A stretch of DNA of 64,000 nucleotides from an uncultured Clostridia bacterium (GTDB taxonomy: Bacteria; Bacillota; Clostridia; Lachnospirales; Anaerotignaceae), in NCBI GenBank assembly GCA_910587195.1, contig CAJUKL010000006.1:5566-69565 (forward strand), written 5' to 3'. Shown here one piece after another: positions 1-8,331 of this stretch (the stretch's first letter is position 1; every line of letters begins with the position of its first letter). The notes under the pieces were generated by a model, which made no database searches, had not been told where the DNA came from, and worked only from the letters and a program-made list of their open reading frames with translations. The position numbers and the translations under genes were made by a program.

Positions 1-1
1 G

Positions 2-310
2 CTTTTTACGGATAAAAATGGATATTATATTTCACCGCCTGTAATTTCCAGATGGTTTTCTTCTTTTTTGCAAAGAAATGCTATTCCACACATTAAATTT
101 CATGCCCTTCGTCACACCAGTGCTAGTATATTATTAGCTAGTGGTACAAATATTAAAACTGTATCTAGCCGTTTAGGACATTCCAACTTGACAACCACTA
201 ACAGATATGTCCATGCTTTACTGGATGCCGATATTGTAGCAGCTGATACACTGGAGCAAAAACTAAATTTTACGGAAGTAGGACAAAAGTGGGACAAAAC
301 GTATAACTGA
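2..310 (+). CDS. Tyrosine recombinase (integrase), C-terminal part, cut by window edge
   Basis: The reading frame is open from base 2 with no start codon, so the gene begins outside the window. The visible 102 residues are the end of a phage/ICE-type tyrosine recombinase catalytic domain. The HALRHT motif carries the catalytic His and Arg, LGHS follows, and RYVH holds the tyrosine nucleophile. Recombinases of this class integrate and excise prophages or conjugative elements at an att site usually next to the gene. The stop lies about 60 residues after the HALRHT box, as expected for a native C-terminus. The first downstream gene is an ordinary metabolic gene, so position ~311 onward may be the chromosomal side of the element. 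The family call is firm; the type of element cannot be told. Confidence 0.9.
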   Translation, partial: LFTDKNGYYISPPVISRWFSSFLQRNAIPHIKFHALRHTSASILLASGTNIKTVSSRLGHSNLTTTNRYVHALLDADIVAADTLEQKLNFTEVGQKWDKTYN

Positions 311-325
311 AAATAATTTTTAAAA

Positions 326-377
326 TAGGAAGCACCAGAAATACCTTGTTTTATAAGGGTTTTTGAAATGCTTCCTA
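326..377. other. Inverted repeat after the integrase
   Basis: Perfect 9-bp arms (TAGGAAGCA / TGCTTCCTA) enclose an inner short stem ACCTT...AAGGGT. It lies 16 bases after the integrase stop. It could be the integrase terminator, although no clear T-run follows, or part of the attachment site. A second copy of the att core would have to lie outside the window. Confidence 0.45.
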
Positions 378-436
378 CTTTATAAAATGAATTCGAAATA
401 TTTTGTATGAAAATATAACAATTTATGCAATATATA

Positions 437-465
437 TTGACAACACCTTATATTTGTAATATATT
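437..465 (+). promoter_or_regulatory. Sigma-A type promoter for the nitronate monooxygenase gene
   Basis: TTGACA (437-442), 17-bp spacer, TATATT (460-465). This gives a leader of about 70 nt before the ATG at 543. The leader contains a small hairpin (ATAGTT..AACTAT) and the ribosome site AAAGGAG. Confidence 0.75.
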
Positions 466-542
466 TTCTAGTATTGATAATATTAAACCTACATCACATA
501 GTTATAAAAACTATATGATTTTATAAAGGAGTTGCTTATATT

Positions 543-1607
543 ATGAAACTAAACCCCCTTCAGATTGGAGATTTAATAATACCCGTTCCCATTATACAGG
601 GTGGTATGGGTGTTGGTATCAGCCTTTCTTCTTTGGCTGGAGCTGTAGCAAAAGAAGGTGCTGTTGGTGTTATTTCTGCAGCACAACCTGGTTTTTCAAA
701 CCCTGATTTTTTAACTAATACAGTAGAAACCAATTTAAAAGCACTCGCCTATCATATCAAAAAAGCAAAGGAAATTTCTAATCATGGTATTATAGGTGTT
801 AATATTATGCGAGCAGCAACCCATTATAAAGATTATGTAGATTGCTGCATTGAAAATGGTGCTGATATTATTATATCTGGTGCTGGTCTACCAATGGAAC
901 TTCCAGAATTAATTGGCAACGCCCCTATTAAATTTGCACCAATTATTTCTTCTGTAAAAGCAGCAAAAGTTTTGCTGCATCGCTGGGACAAACGTGGACA
1001 ACGTATGCCGGATTTTGTTGTAATAGAAGGACCAAAAGCAGGTGGTCATTTAGGTTTTTCAGAAAAAGAATTGCTTTCTGGTTTAGAAAATGATTATGCG
1101 GATTATGATGAAGAAGTAAAAAATATTATTACTTATGTAAAAAGTTTTGAATCAAAGTATCAACGCCCTTTTCCAGTAGTATTTGCAGGGGGGGTATATG
1201 ATAGAAGTGATATTGACCATTATATGCAACTCGGCTGTGACGGAGTTCAAATGGCAACTCGTTTTGTTGCAACAGAAGAATGTGATGCAGATATAGCATA
1301 CAAAATGGCATATATTCATGCAAAAAAAGATGATATTCGTATTGTAAAAAGTCCTGTGGGTATGCCTGGACGTGCCATTAACAACCCCTTTACAGAATTA
1401 CGAAAAGTGGAAAAAGAAAAAATAACAAAGTGTTACAAATGTTTAGAAAAATGTAACCCTGCAACAACACCTTATTGTATTACAGAAGCGCTTATCCGTG
1501 CTGCGAAAGGAGATGTCAAAGATTCTTTACTATTTTGTGGTGCAAACGCTTATAAAGTAGATAAAATAACAACAGTAAAAGAAATTATAAAAGAACTTAA
1601 TGCATAA
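543..1607 (+). CDS. Nitronate monooxygenase / FabK-like FMN oxidoreductase
   Basis: 354-residue TIM-barrel flavoprotein of the 2-nitropropane dioxygenase family, which oxidises nitronates using FMN and O2. Visible marks are the N-terminal IIQGGMGVG loop, VIEGPKAGGHLG (phosphate/active-site loop near residue 160) and FAGGVYDRSDID with GCDGVQMATRF, which bind the FMN phosphate. The C-terminus carries the Cys cluster CYKCLEKCNPATTPYC, common in the longer clostridial members and absent from FabK enoyl-ACP reductases of about 310 residues. FabK function is therefore less likely. The ATG at 543 follows AAAGGAG at good spacing. It is a single gene with its own promoter. The physiological substrate in an anaerobe is unknown. 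Confidence 0.85.
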   Translation: MKLNPLQIGDLIIPVPIIQGGMGVGISLSSLAGAVAKEGAVGVISAAQPGFSNPDFLTNTVETNLKALAYHIKKAKEISNHGIIGVNIMRAATHYKDYVDCCIENGADIIISGAGLPMELPELIGNAPIKFAPIISSVKAAKVLLHRWDKRGQRMPDFVVIEGPKAGGHLGFSEKELLSGLENDYADYDEEVKNIITYVKSFESKYQRPFPVVFAGGVYDRSDIDHYMQLGCDGVQMATRFVATEECDADIAYKMAYIHAKKDDIRIVKSPVGMPGRAINNPFTELRKVEKEKITKCYKCLEKCNPATTPYCITEALIRAAKGDVKDSLLFCGANAYKVDKITTVKEIIKELNA

Positions 1608-1635
1608 AAAAGATACTAAAATGGGAGGAAAATAT

Positions 1636-1743
1636 ATGACAGACATTAGAAAAAACACCTTATGGAGAGTTCCTCTCTATTGCATAATAGCTGGCAAAAT
1701 TTCTTTTCATTTGATTATCTATCTATCTTATAGAATAAGATAA
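1636..1743 (+). CDS. Possible 35-residue peptide, unknown
   Basis: The ATG follows GGGAGG at 5-nt spacing, so it could be translated. The 35 codons encode a basic N-terminus and a hydrophobic aromatic C-terminal half. I recognise no family. It lies 28 bases after the nitronate monooxygenase gene. It may be a real small membrane peptide, a gene remnant or chance. Otherwise 1608-1880 holds only the hairpin at 1748-1790. Confidence 0.25.
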   Translation: MTDIRKNTLWRVPLYCIIAGKISFHLIIYLSYRIR

Positions 1744-1747
1744 AAGA

Positions 1748-1790
1748 ATCCTCTAAATTGCTATTATAAAATGATATCAACTTAGAGGAT
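1748..1790. terminator. Hairpin between convergent genes
   Basis: Perfect 9-bp arms ATCCTCTAA / TTAGAGGAT lie between the convergent nitronate monooxygenase and MATE genes. The following T-tract is weak on both strands, so the terminator role is tentative. Confidence 0.4.
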
Positions 1791-1879
1791 AATTATATTT
1801 ATCTTACCAAACTATTTTTATTAGTATAGCATAAAGATAGAAAAGCACATATTCCTTTTATGCATCTTTAACAAATTCT

Positions 1880-3214
1880 TTATATGGTATGCAGCTTCCA
1901 TTTTCCAGAACGATACCGAAATGTAAAACAAAAAATGCGAAATATCCAATCTAATATCATACCAATCCATACACCAATCGCTCCCATTCCCATGGATTTT
2001 CCAAGAATATAACTTGTTACAATACGGAATATCCACATAGACGTAATAGAAGCAATCATTGTAAACTTTACATCATTTGCTGCACGCAAGGCATTGGGAA
2101 AGGTAAAAGAAGCTGGCCATAAAAAAATAGAACATCCAGCATGAATCCATATCAATATCCTAGCAAGTTCCAATGTATCATTTGATAGGGAATAAATCGC
2201 CAAAAGCAGCGGCAAAGTAAAAATAATAATAGCATTGATAGAAGATGTAAAAGCATAAGAAATTTTCATTAACTTTTTAGTATAATACTCTGCTTGTACA
2301 TAATCCCCTGCCCCAATACATTGCCCCACAACCGTAATCATGGCAAGACTAATTGCCTGCCCTGGAATACAACCCATAGAATCAATATTATTTGCTACTG
2401 CATTTGCTGCAATTTGTACTGTACCAAACCCAGCAATAATACCAACAACAAGCACTCTGCCTAACTGAAACAATCCATTTTCTAACCCATTTGGAATACC
2501 AATATGTAATATCTTTTTAATCATAGCCTTATCTAGTTTTATCTGAAATTTTGGCTCAATATATATTTGATTTTTTGTATTACAAATAAGATATAATATA
2601 ATAATCGAAGCCAAAAAACGAGCAATTAGAGAAGGAATTGCTACCCCTGCAATTCCAAGATGAAGGAAAAAAATAAAAAAAGCATTTCCTCCAATATTAA
2701 TGATATTCATTAAAAATGACAGCAACATAGAAACTTTTGCATTTCCCATGGAACGGAACAAAGCAGAACAAGAATTATAAATTGCTAAAAATGGGTAAGA
2801 AATAGCAGTAATGTTTAAATAAATAATTGCATTATCCATAACATCTTTTTCAATTTTTCCAAACAGCAGTCTTAAAATAGGTCTTTTAAACAGTAATATA
2901 ATCATCATAACACAAACAGAAATAATAATAGTAATCAATAAAAGTTGATAAGCTGATAAACACGCTTGTTGTCTATCTCTTTTCCCTATAAATTGTGCAG
3001 AAACAACAGCACCGCCTGTTGCAAGTGCAGCAAAAATATTGATAATTAAAACATTAATCATATCTACCAAAGAAACACCAGAAACTGCTGCCTCTCCTGC
3101 TACAGAAATCATCATAATATCTGCCATACCTACTGTTACTGCTAATACTTGTTCCACAATTAAGGGAATAATTAATTGATAAATTGCTTTGTCACTAAAT
3201 AATTTTGTCTGCAT
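1880..3214 (-). CDS. MATE-family multidrug/cation antiporter
   Basis: 444-residue protein with about twelve hydrophobic segments in two MatE halves. It starts with the cytoplasmic SDKAIYQLIIPLIVEQ segment and has the typical half-repeat GIPNGLENGLFQLGR near residue 240. Family members export drugs and metabolites by Na+ or H+ antiport. The frame opens at 3238, but the ATG at 3214 has the better ribosome site (GAAGGG, 5-7 nt), so I use 3214. It is unlike the second MATE gene at 22587 and belongs to the NorM/DinF-like side of the family. It reads away from the carbonic anhydrase terminator. Substrate unknown. Confidence 0.85.
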   Translation of the reverse strand: MQTKLFSDKAIYQLIIPLIVEQVLAVTVGMADIMMISVAGEAAVSGVSLVDMINVLIINIFAALATGGAVVSAQFIGKRDRQQACLSAYQLLLITIIISVCVMMIILLFKRPILRLLFGKIEKDVMDNAIIYLNITAISYPFLAIYNSCSALFRSMGNAKVSMLLSFLMNIINIGGNAFFIFFLHLGIAGVAIPSLIARFLASIIILYLICNTKNQIYIEPKFQIKLDKAMIKKILHIGIPNGLENGLFQLGRVLVVGIIAGFGTVQIAANAVANNIDSMGCIPGQAISLAMITVVGQCIGAGDYVQAEYYTKKLMKISYAFTSSINAIIIFTLPLLLAIYSLSNDTLELARILIWIHAGCSIFLWPASFTFPNALRAANDVKFTMIASITSMWIFRIVTSYILGKSMGMGAIGVWIGMILDWIFRIFCFTFRYRSGKWKLHTI

Positions 3215-3252
3215 ATCTATCCCTTCTTTAGTTATCATTTGATGACATGACA

Positions 3253-3282
3253 GAAAAAAGAATCAATAAAATAAATTGATTC
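3253..3282 (-). terminator. Rho-independent terminator of the carbonic anhydrase transcript
   Basis: On the minus strand an 8-bp stem GAATCAAT/ATTGATTC is followed directly by TTTTTT, 13 bases after the carbonic anhydrase stop. Confidence 0.75.
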
Positions 3283-3294
3283 CTTTTTTCTTTC

Positions 3295-3846
3295 CTATTC
3301 TATAGAACGTAATGCGCCTGTTTGTGGACTCATAATAAAACCATATACTGCAACATCTTTATGAATCAATGGATGGTTTTTAATAATTTCTAATGTAGAA
3401 TGTACAGATTTTTCTACGCTATGAAATCCTGTCAACCATTGCTCTACATTTTTATGAGTTTCGTCTACATATTTAATATTATCTACAGAAATGCCATGTT
3501 GCAGCATTTTTTCAATCACTTTTTTTCCATCTAAAAGTTGTCCACCACAATCATCATGTCCTATTACAACAATCGTATCAACACCCAACTCATATACTGC
3601 AACAATTAAACTAAACATTGCACTTCCGTAAGGGTGCATTACTTGTCCTCCGGCATTTTTAATGAGTTTCACATCTCCATTTTTTAAGCCAAGTGCAGCA
3701 GGTAAAAGTTCTGTCATCCTTGTATCCATACAAGCTAATATTGCTATTTTCCTATCAGGATATTTTGTTGTTTCATATTTTTTATACATTTCATGTTCTA
3801 CAAAAATACGATTATATTCTAACATCTTTTTGAGCCCATCATTCAT
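3295..3846 (-). CDS. Beta-class carbonic anhydrase
   Basis: 183 residues. Interconverts CO2 and bicarbonate in the cytoplasm. The zinc-site motifs are intact: CMDTRM (Cys-x-Asp-x-Arg dyad) and, about 55 residues later, GHDDCGG (His and second Cys). The short length and the SPQTGAL ending fit the clade D-like (Cab-type) small beta enzymes. The frame opens at a GTG three codons upstream. AAAGGTG lies 6 nt before the ATG at 3846, which I take as the start. It is the second gene of a two-gene unit with the 84-residue unknown protein upstream (21 nt apart). Confidence 0.9.
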   Translation of the reverse strand: MNDGLKKMLEYNRIFVEHEMYKKYETTKYPDRKIAILACMDTRMTELLPAALGLKNGDVKLIKNAGGQVMHPYGSAMFSLIVAVYELGVDTIVVIGHDDCGGQLLDGKKVIEKMLQHGISVDNIKYVDETHKNVEQWLTGFHSVEKSVHSTLEIIKNHPLIHKDVAVYGFIMSPQTGALRSIE

Positions 3847-3867
3847 TTTCGTCACCTTTCTTTAGCA

Positions 3868-4122
3868 TCAACATAGATAATCATACCATTCCCAATCCAT
3901 ATCCATAATAACGGAAATGGTTTCTTCTTTTGGAAATTCCACTAAATTAAATTCTATTTCAAAATCATGGTATCGTTCCTGTTCAATGGTTGCAATACCT
4001 GTTATTACATAGTGTTTTCCTTCTCCTTCTATAAATTCTCCTTCTAGCAACAAATCATCTTCTTCAATATAAATTTTATGAAGTTCTTGGTCTATCTGTT
4101 GTTGTGTAAAATATTCCTTCAA
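3868..4122 (-). CDS. Unknown 84-residue acidic protein
   Basis: TTG start with GAAGGGGG upstream. The protein is small, strongly acidic (many Glu and Asp) and soluble, with no signal peptide, and ends in a Trp/Tyr/Asp-rich tail (MDWEWYDYLC). I recognise no family. It is the first gene of the transcript that continues into the carbonic anhydrase and is served by the promoter at 4145-4173. Codon use matches its neighbours. Confidence 0.7.
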   Translation of the reverse strand: MKEYFTQQQIDQELHKIYIEEDDLLLEGEFIEGEGKHYVITGIATIEQERYHDFEIEFNLVEFPKEETISVIMDMDWEWYDYLC

Positions 4123-4144
4123 AAAATAACCCCCTTCTTTTTTT

Positions 4145-4173
4145 ATTTTATCATTGTCCTCTTATTTATTCAA
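4145..4173 (-). promoter_or_regulatory. Sigma-A promoter for the unknown gene and carbonic anhydrase
   Basis: On the minus strand TTGAAT, 17-bp spacer, TAAAAT. It is back to back with the plus-strand promoter at 4189-4217. Confidence 0.7.
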
Positions 4174-4188
4174 TAGTATTTTAAAAGG

Positions 4189-4217
4189 TTGTATCTCCTA
4201 AAAAAAAATGATATACT
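4189..4217 (+). promoter_or_regulatory. Sigma-A promoter for the exonuclease gene
   Basis: TTGTAT (4189-4194), 17-bp spacer, TATACT (4212-4217), about 32 nt before the ATG at 4250. Confidence 0.7.
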
Positions 4218-4249
4218 GATAAAATGAATATGAAAAAAGGAGCATTTTT

Positions 4250-5002
4250 ATGAATTATATTGTATTAGACTTAGAGTTTAATCAGCCATTTCATTTTAAA
4301 ACAGGTTTTCAAACAACATTACATCCCGATTGCCCTTTTGAAATTATACAAATTGGAGCTGTAAAATTAAATGAACAGTTCACTATTTTAGATGAATTTA
4401 ATATTTTAATTAAACCCGTGATTTATCCCCGTATTCACCCCTATGTGGAAAAAATTACAAATCTAACTTATGAACAATTAAAAAATGGTACAAAATTTGC
4501 AAAAGCATATCATTCTTTTATTAAATTTATAGGAAAAGAGGATGCTGTTTTTTGTACATGGGGAAATGATGATATAAAATCTCTTTTTAAAAATATATTA
4601 TTTTATAATTTAGATGCAACCAAAATTTGCAATCGTTTTATTAATGTACAAAAACTGGCTTCTAGATATTTAAACTATGAACCCGGTCAAGCAATCGGGT
4701 TAAAAAATGCTATCACTGAATTACATTTAAAAATAGAACAACCTTTTCACGATGCATTAAATGATGCTAGTTATACTGCAAAAGTTTTTGAAATTGTATG
4801 CCCCCAAGAGTACAAAACAGAAATATGTCAAATTTCAGAGTTATCTCATAAAAAAACTTCTATTTATATGAAAGGTCTTATAGAATATTTTGAAAAAACA
4901 CTAGATAGAAAATTAACAACAGAAGAAAAACTGATTGTTAAAAAAGCCTATAAATTTGGAAAAGCAAATGCTTTTGATATTCCTAAAAAAACAAATTTAT
5001 AA
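4250..5002 (+). CDS. DEDDh-family 3'-5' exonuclease
   Basis: 250 residues. N-terminal RNase T/ERI-1-like exonuclease fold. The DEDDh metal ligands are visible: D and E in LDLEFN (residues 7-11), the second Asp in the central WGNDD segment, and the HDALNDA motif near residue 165. These enzymes trim 3' ends of RNA or DNA with two metal ions. The closest recognised relatives are KapD/ERI-1-like RNA exonucleases. About 50 residues beyond the catalytic domain form a Lys-rich helical tail of unknown role. Single gene with its own promoter; start supported by AAGGAG 7 nt upstream. Confidence 0.85.
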   Translation: MNYIVLDLEFNQPFHFKTGFQTTLHPDCPFEIIQIGAVKLNEQFTILDEFNILIKPVIYPRIHPYVEKITNLTYEQLKNGTKFAKAYHSFIKFIGKEDAVFCTWGNDDIKSLFKNILFYNLDATKICNRFINVQKLASRYLNYEPGQAIGLKNAITELHLKIEQPFHDALNDASYTAKVFEIVCPQEYKTEICQISELSHKKTSIYMKGLIEYFEKTLDRKLTTEEKLIVKKAYKFGKANAFDIPKKTNL

Positions 5003-5006
5003 AAAT

Positions 5007-5038
5007 AAAAAAGACAAGCAAAGATGCCTGTCTTTTTT
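5007..5038. terminator. Bidirectional terminator
   Basis: AAAAAAGACAAGCA / TGCCTGTCTTTTTT form a stem with one G-T pair and a 4-nt loop. It lies between the convergent exonuclease (+) and holA (-), with A/T runs on both sides. Confidence 0.8.
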
Positions 5039-6031
5039 CTACTCTTTTTTACCATATCTTAAAATCAACAATTCTATTGCTAACTCACTATTTTGTTTTC
5101 CTGTTTTAATATCTACATCTGTTTGCAAACAATATTCTAATGACTGCTTTAGTTCATTTACGCTAAAATATTTTGCTTGTTTTAAATATTCTCTTACCAT
5201 AAAATCTCTTATTCCTATTTTTTGTGCAATTTGTGGTTCTCCCTGCTCTGAAAGTATTTTGCACTGAAGAATCATGCGAAACTGCCGAATTATCATAGCT
5301 AACACCATAAGTGGAGATTCTTTCATTAAAAGCAAATTTCTATAAATGGTAATTGCCTCTTTTGGTTTTCCACTTGCTACTGCATTTACTAAGTCAAATA
5401 TTTTTGTTTCTAATGATTTTGTACATATAATGTCAATGTCATACGTAGTAGCTTGTGCATTCTCTGGTAAAAACCCACTTAATTTTTTAATTTCTGCTTC
5501 TAATTGCACCATTTCTCCCCCTACTATGTGCAATAAATAGGAAGCTACTTTTGTTTCAATTTCAAATTTATTTTTTTTACATTCTCTGGTTATCCAATAT
5601 AATAATTCTTTTTCAGAAAGACCATTCATTTCTGCTACATAACCATTTTTTACAACTGCTTTATACATTTTTCCTCTTTTATCAACTTCTGTTTCTAAAA
5701 AAAGAATACAAGTAGTATCTGGTATTTTTTGGAGATAATCTGCCATTTTTTCACTGTCATTCTTTCTACCAGCTTGAAATAATCCGCTTTCTTTTACAAT
5801 TACAAACCTTTTATCACTTAAAAAAGGAAGGGTTTCTGTGCTATCTAAAATAGTAGAAATAGCTTGCTTATTTCCTTCAAAAATATCCATGTTCATGGTT
5901 TCGGCAGATGGCTCTAAAAGAACTTTTTTTAATAATTGTGTATATCTTGTTTTTAAATATGTTTCTGTTCCATAAAATAAATAACAAGGAGAAATTATTT
6001 TTTGCTGTAACTGTTTTTTTAATTCTCTCAT
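5039..6031 (-). CDS. holA: DNA polymerase III subunit delta
   Basis: 330 residues, normal length for HolA. This clamp-loader subunit opens the beta sliding clamp. The N-terminal AAA-like domain starts with CYLFYGTETYLKTRY, the usual 'F-G-x-E' delta opening, and it lacks a working Walker A, as delta does. The middle and C-terminal helical domains contain the conserved DLVNAVASG and LLLMKES segments. The ATG overlaps the comEC stop by 4 nt, so it is translationally coupled as the last gene of the comEA-comEC-holA operon. The comEC-holA neighbourhood is classical for Firmicutes. Confidence 0.93.
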   Translation of the reverse strand: MRELKKQLQQKIISPCYLFYGTETYLKTRYTQLLKKVLLEPSAETMNMDIFEGNKQAISTILDSTETLPFLSDKRFVIVKESGLFQAGRKNDSEKMADYLQKIPDTTCILFLETEVDKRGKMYKAVVKNGYVAEMNGLSEKELLYWITRECKKNKFEIETKVASYLLHIVGGEMVQLEAEIKKLSGFLPENAQATTYDIDIICTKSLETKIFDLVNAVASGKPKEAITIYRNLLLMKESPLMVLAMIIRQFRMILQCKILSEQGEPQIAQKIGIRDFMVREYLKQAKYFSVNELKQSLEYCLQTDVDIKTGKQNSELAIELLILRYGKKE

Positions 6032-8331
6032 TCTGCATACATCCCTTCTATTGTATAACTATCTTTTCCAATGACAACAGTAATAGTACCTTGTTTTGCT
6101 GTTTCATATAAAATAACATTTTTATTTTGTAGTCGCTCTATGGTTTCCGGATGCGGATGCCCATAAAAATTATTTGCTCCATAAGATAGTATTGCAATTT
6201 CAGGTTGTACTGCTTGTAAAAATTTTTCTGTGCTGGAATATTTTGAACCATGATGTGCTGCTTTCAGAATGTTGCTTTTTATGTCTACTCCTTGCTGCAA
6301 CAATATGGTTTCATCTATTGTTCCAATGTCCCCTGTTAATAAAATAGAAGTTTCTCCAGAAACAAGACGTAAAACAAGAGAACCATGATTATCATCTTTT
6401 TCAAAAAACATCATTTTAGAATAGGGATATAAAACATCTAATTGCATCGTATTTCCTAATTTTGCAGAATCTCCTGCACCAATGGTAAAAATAGGAATCT
6501 TATTTTTTTGTGCATTTTTAAAAAATGTTTCATATAAAGCTGTTCTTTCAAAATCATAATTAGAAATATAAATTTTATCAATTTTTATGTTGTCCATTAA
6601 TTCGATTGCCCCAAAACAATGGTCTGCATCCATATGAGTAATAAACAAACCATCAATTTTAGAAACACCTTCTTCTTCTAAATAAGGTAACACCGTGTAA
6701 ACACCTGTGTTACTTCCTAATGCTGTCTGAAATCTTCCACCTGTATCAACAATATAAGTATGCTTATCATAGGTTTGTATAACAATAGAGTCACCCTGCC
6801 CCACATCTAAAAAAGAAACTTTATTCTTTTTGAATAGATATTGATTGCCAAAAACGGTAACAAGTAGCAATATTTCTGTCAATGCAATAGCAAATTTATA
6901 ATATCGCTTCTTTTGTTTGTAAAAATAAACCATTAGCAATAAGAAATAGCATAATAATACAGTAAGCAAAAGGGGACGACCCCAAAGTGGATATCCATAA
7001 GGTACCAAATTTGCTACAATACAAACTTTTTCATAAAAAGATAAAATGTAGTAAATAACACCACTTAAAAAAGTTGCGATATTGATAGAAAATAATCCAA
7101 CAATTCCTACTATCATTCCCATTCCCAGCAAAAAGCCAACTAATGGTATTACTACAATATTTACTAAAATTCCTATCAAAGAAACATAATAAAAATGATA
7201 TGCCATAATAGGAAAACTAACTACAGAAGCTAATAAAGAAAAACCAAACGTATTTTTAATAAAAGATGGTAAATTACTTGTTTTTAAAATATTGGAACCA
7301 AGTAAAATGCCTGTTGCAATAATAAAAGAAAGTTCAAAACCAATATCCCATAAATAAAGAGGCTGTACCAATAAAATGCAAAGTGCCGCTATCGCAATAT
7401 TATTAAAAGAATCCCCTTCATAATAAAAAACGTTACCTATTAACATAACACTAATCATGATAACAGCTCTTACAGCAGAAGCTGAAAAACCAGCAAAAAA
7501 CAAATAAAATACTAAACATAATAATACAATAAGAGAACAATTCCTTTTATTCCATTTTAAAAATTTTTCTAAAAAAGCATAAAGAAAAAGGCTAATAATT
7601 GAAATATGTAAGCCAGATATTGCTAAAATATGGGTAATTCCTGCTTGCGCATACAACTCTCTTGTAATATTATCAATATCATCTTTATCCCCTGTTACCA
7701 TTGCTTTTAAAATTGCACTTTTTTCTGTAGGCAAAACAGTATCATATACTGTTTGTATCTTCTTTTTAAAATCATAAATATGGCATAAAATAGGTGTTTT
7801 TTTCTGCCCTGTTATCGTTTGTTCTTCTGTATATATTTTATAATGATACCCACGTGTCCCTAAATATAAACTTTCATTATAGCCACCAGGAATTCTATTT
7901 TTTTCTAAAGGTAAAAGTGTTCCTTTTAATACTACTGTATCCCAAAGAGATACAGTTTCATTTTCGGGCAAAATTGCCAATATCTTGAAGGACTTCGTTT
8001 TTTGTGTCATTTCTGTTTCAATACATTCTGCTTTTACAGTTATTTTTTGCCTCCCTGATGAGGTATAAGCAGTGTCTGTAACAACTCCTGTGATATTTAC
8101 CTCTTGATTTATCATTTCGTTTTCTACTTGCATTTTATTTGCAATCAATATATTTCCTAACAAAAAAAATAATACAAATACAATCGGGATTTTGCTTTTA
8201 AAATAATATCCCATCAAAGCAGATAAAATTATGATAGTAAAAAGAGCAAAATGCATCATAGATACACTTTGCCCTCCTATTATGATACCTGCAATCATAA
8301 AAAACAAAGTCCATACAAATGGTCTAGTCAT
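6028..8331 (-). CDS. comEC: ComEC/Rec2 DNA-uptake channel
   Basis: 767 residues, usual full length. ComEC is the inner-membrane channel that carries single-stranded DNA into the cell during transformation. Order: N-terminal membrane and DUF4131 region, central Competence domain with many helices (HILAISGLHISI near residue 240), and a C-terminal metallo-beta-lactamase-like domain (FLDVGQGDS near 520, THMDADH near 575, AAHHGS near 690). The lactamase-like metal motifs look intact, so the proposed nuclease function could be present. The start overlaps the GerMN stop by 4 nt and the stop overlaps the holA start by 4 nt. No disruption seen. Confidence 0.94.
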   Translation of the reverse strand: MTRPFVWTLFFMIAGIIIGGQSVSMMHFALFTIIILSALMGYYFKSKIPIVFVLFFLLGNILIANKMQVENEMINQEVNITGVVTDTAYTSSGRQKITVKAECIETEMTQKTKSFKILAILPENETVSLWDTVVLKGTLLPLEKNRIPGGYNESLYLGTRGYHYKIYTEEQTITGQKKTPILCHIYDFKKKIQTVYDTVLPTEKSAILKAMVTGDKDDIDNITRELYAQAGITHILAISGLHISIISLFLYAFLEKFLKWNKRNCSLIVLLCLVFYLFFAGFSASAVRAVIMISVMLIGNVFYYEGDSFNNIAIAALCILLVQPLYLWDIGFELSFIIATGILLGSNILKTSNLPSFIKNTFGFSLLASVVSFPIMAYHFYYVSLIGILVNIVVIPLVGFLLGMGMIVGIVGLFSINIATFLSGVIYYILSFYEKVCIVANLVPYGYPLWGRPLLLTVLLCYFLLLMVYFYKQKKRYYKFAIALTEILLLVTVFGNQYLFKKNKVSFLDVGQGDSIVIQTYDKHTYIVDTGGRFQTALGSNTGVYTVLPYLEEEGVSKIDGLFITHMDADHCFGAIELMDNIKIDKIYISNYDFERTALYETFFKNAQKNKIPIFTIGAGDSAKLGNTMQLDVLYPYSKMMFFEKDDNHGSLVLRLVSGETSILLTGDIGTIDETILLQQGVDIKSNILKAAHHGSKYSSTEKFLQAVQPEIAILSYGANNFYGHPHPETIERLQNKNVILYETAKQGTITVVIGKDSYTIEGMYAE

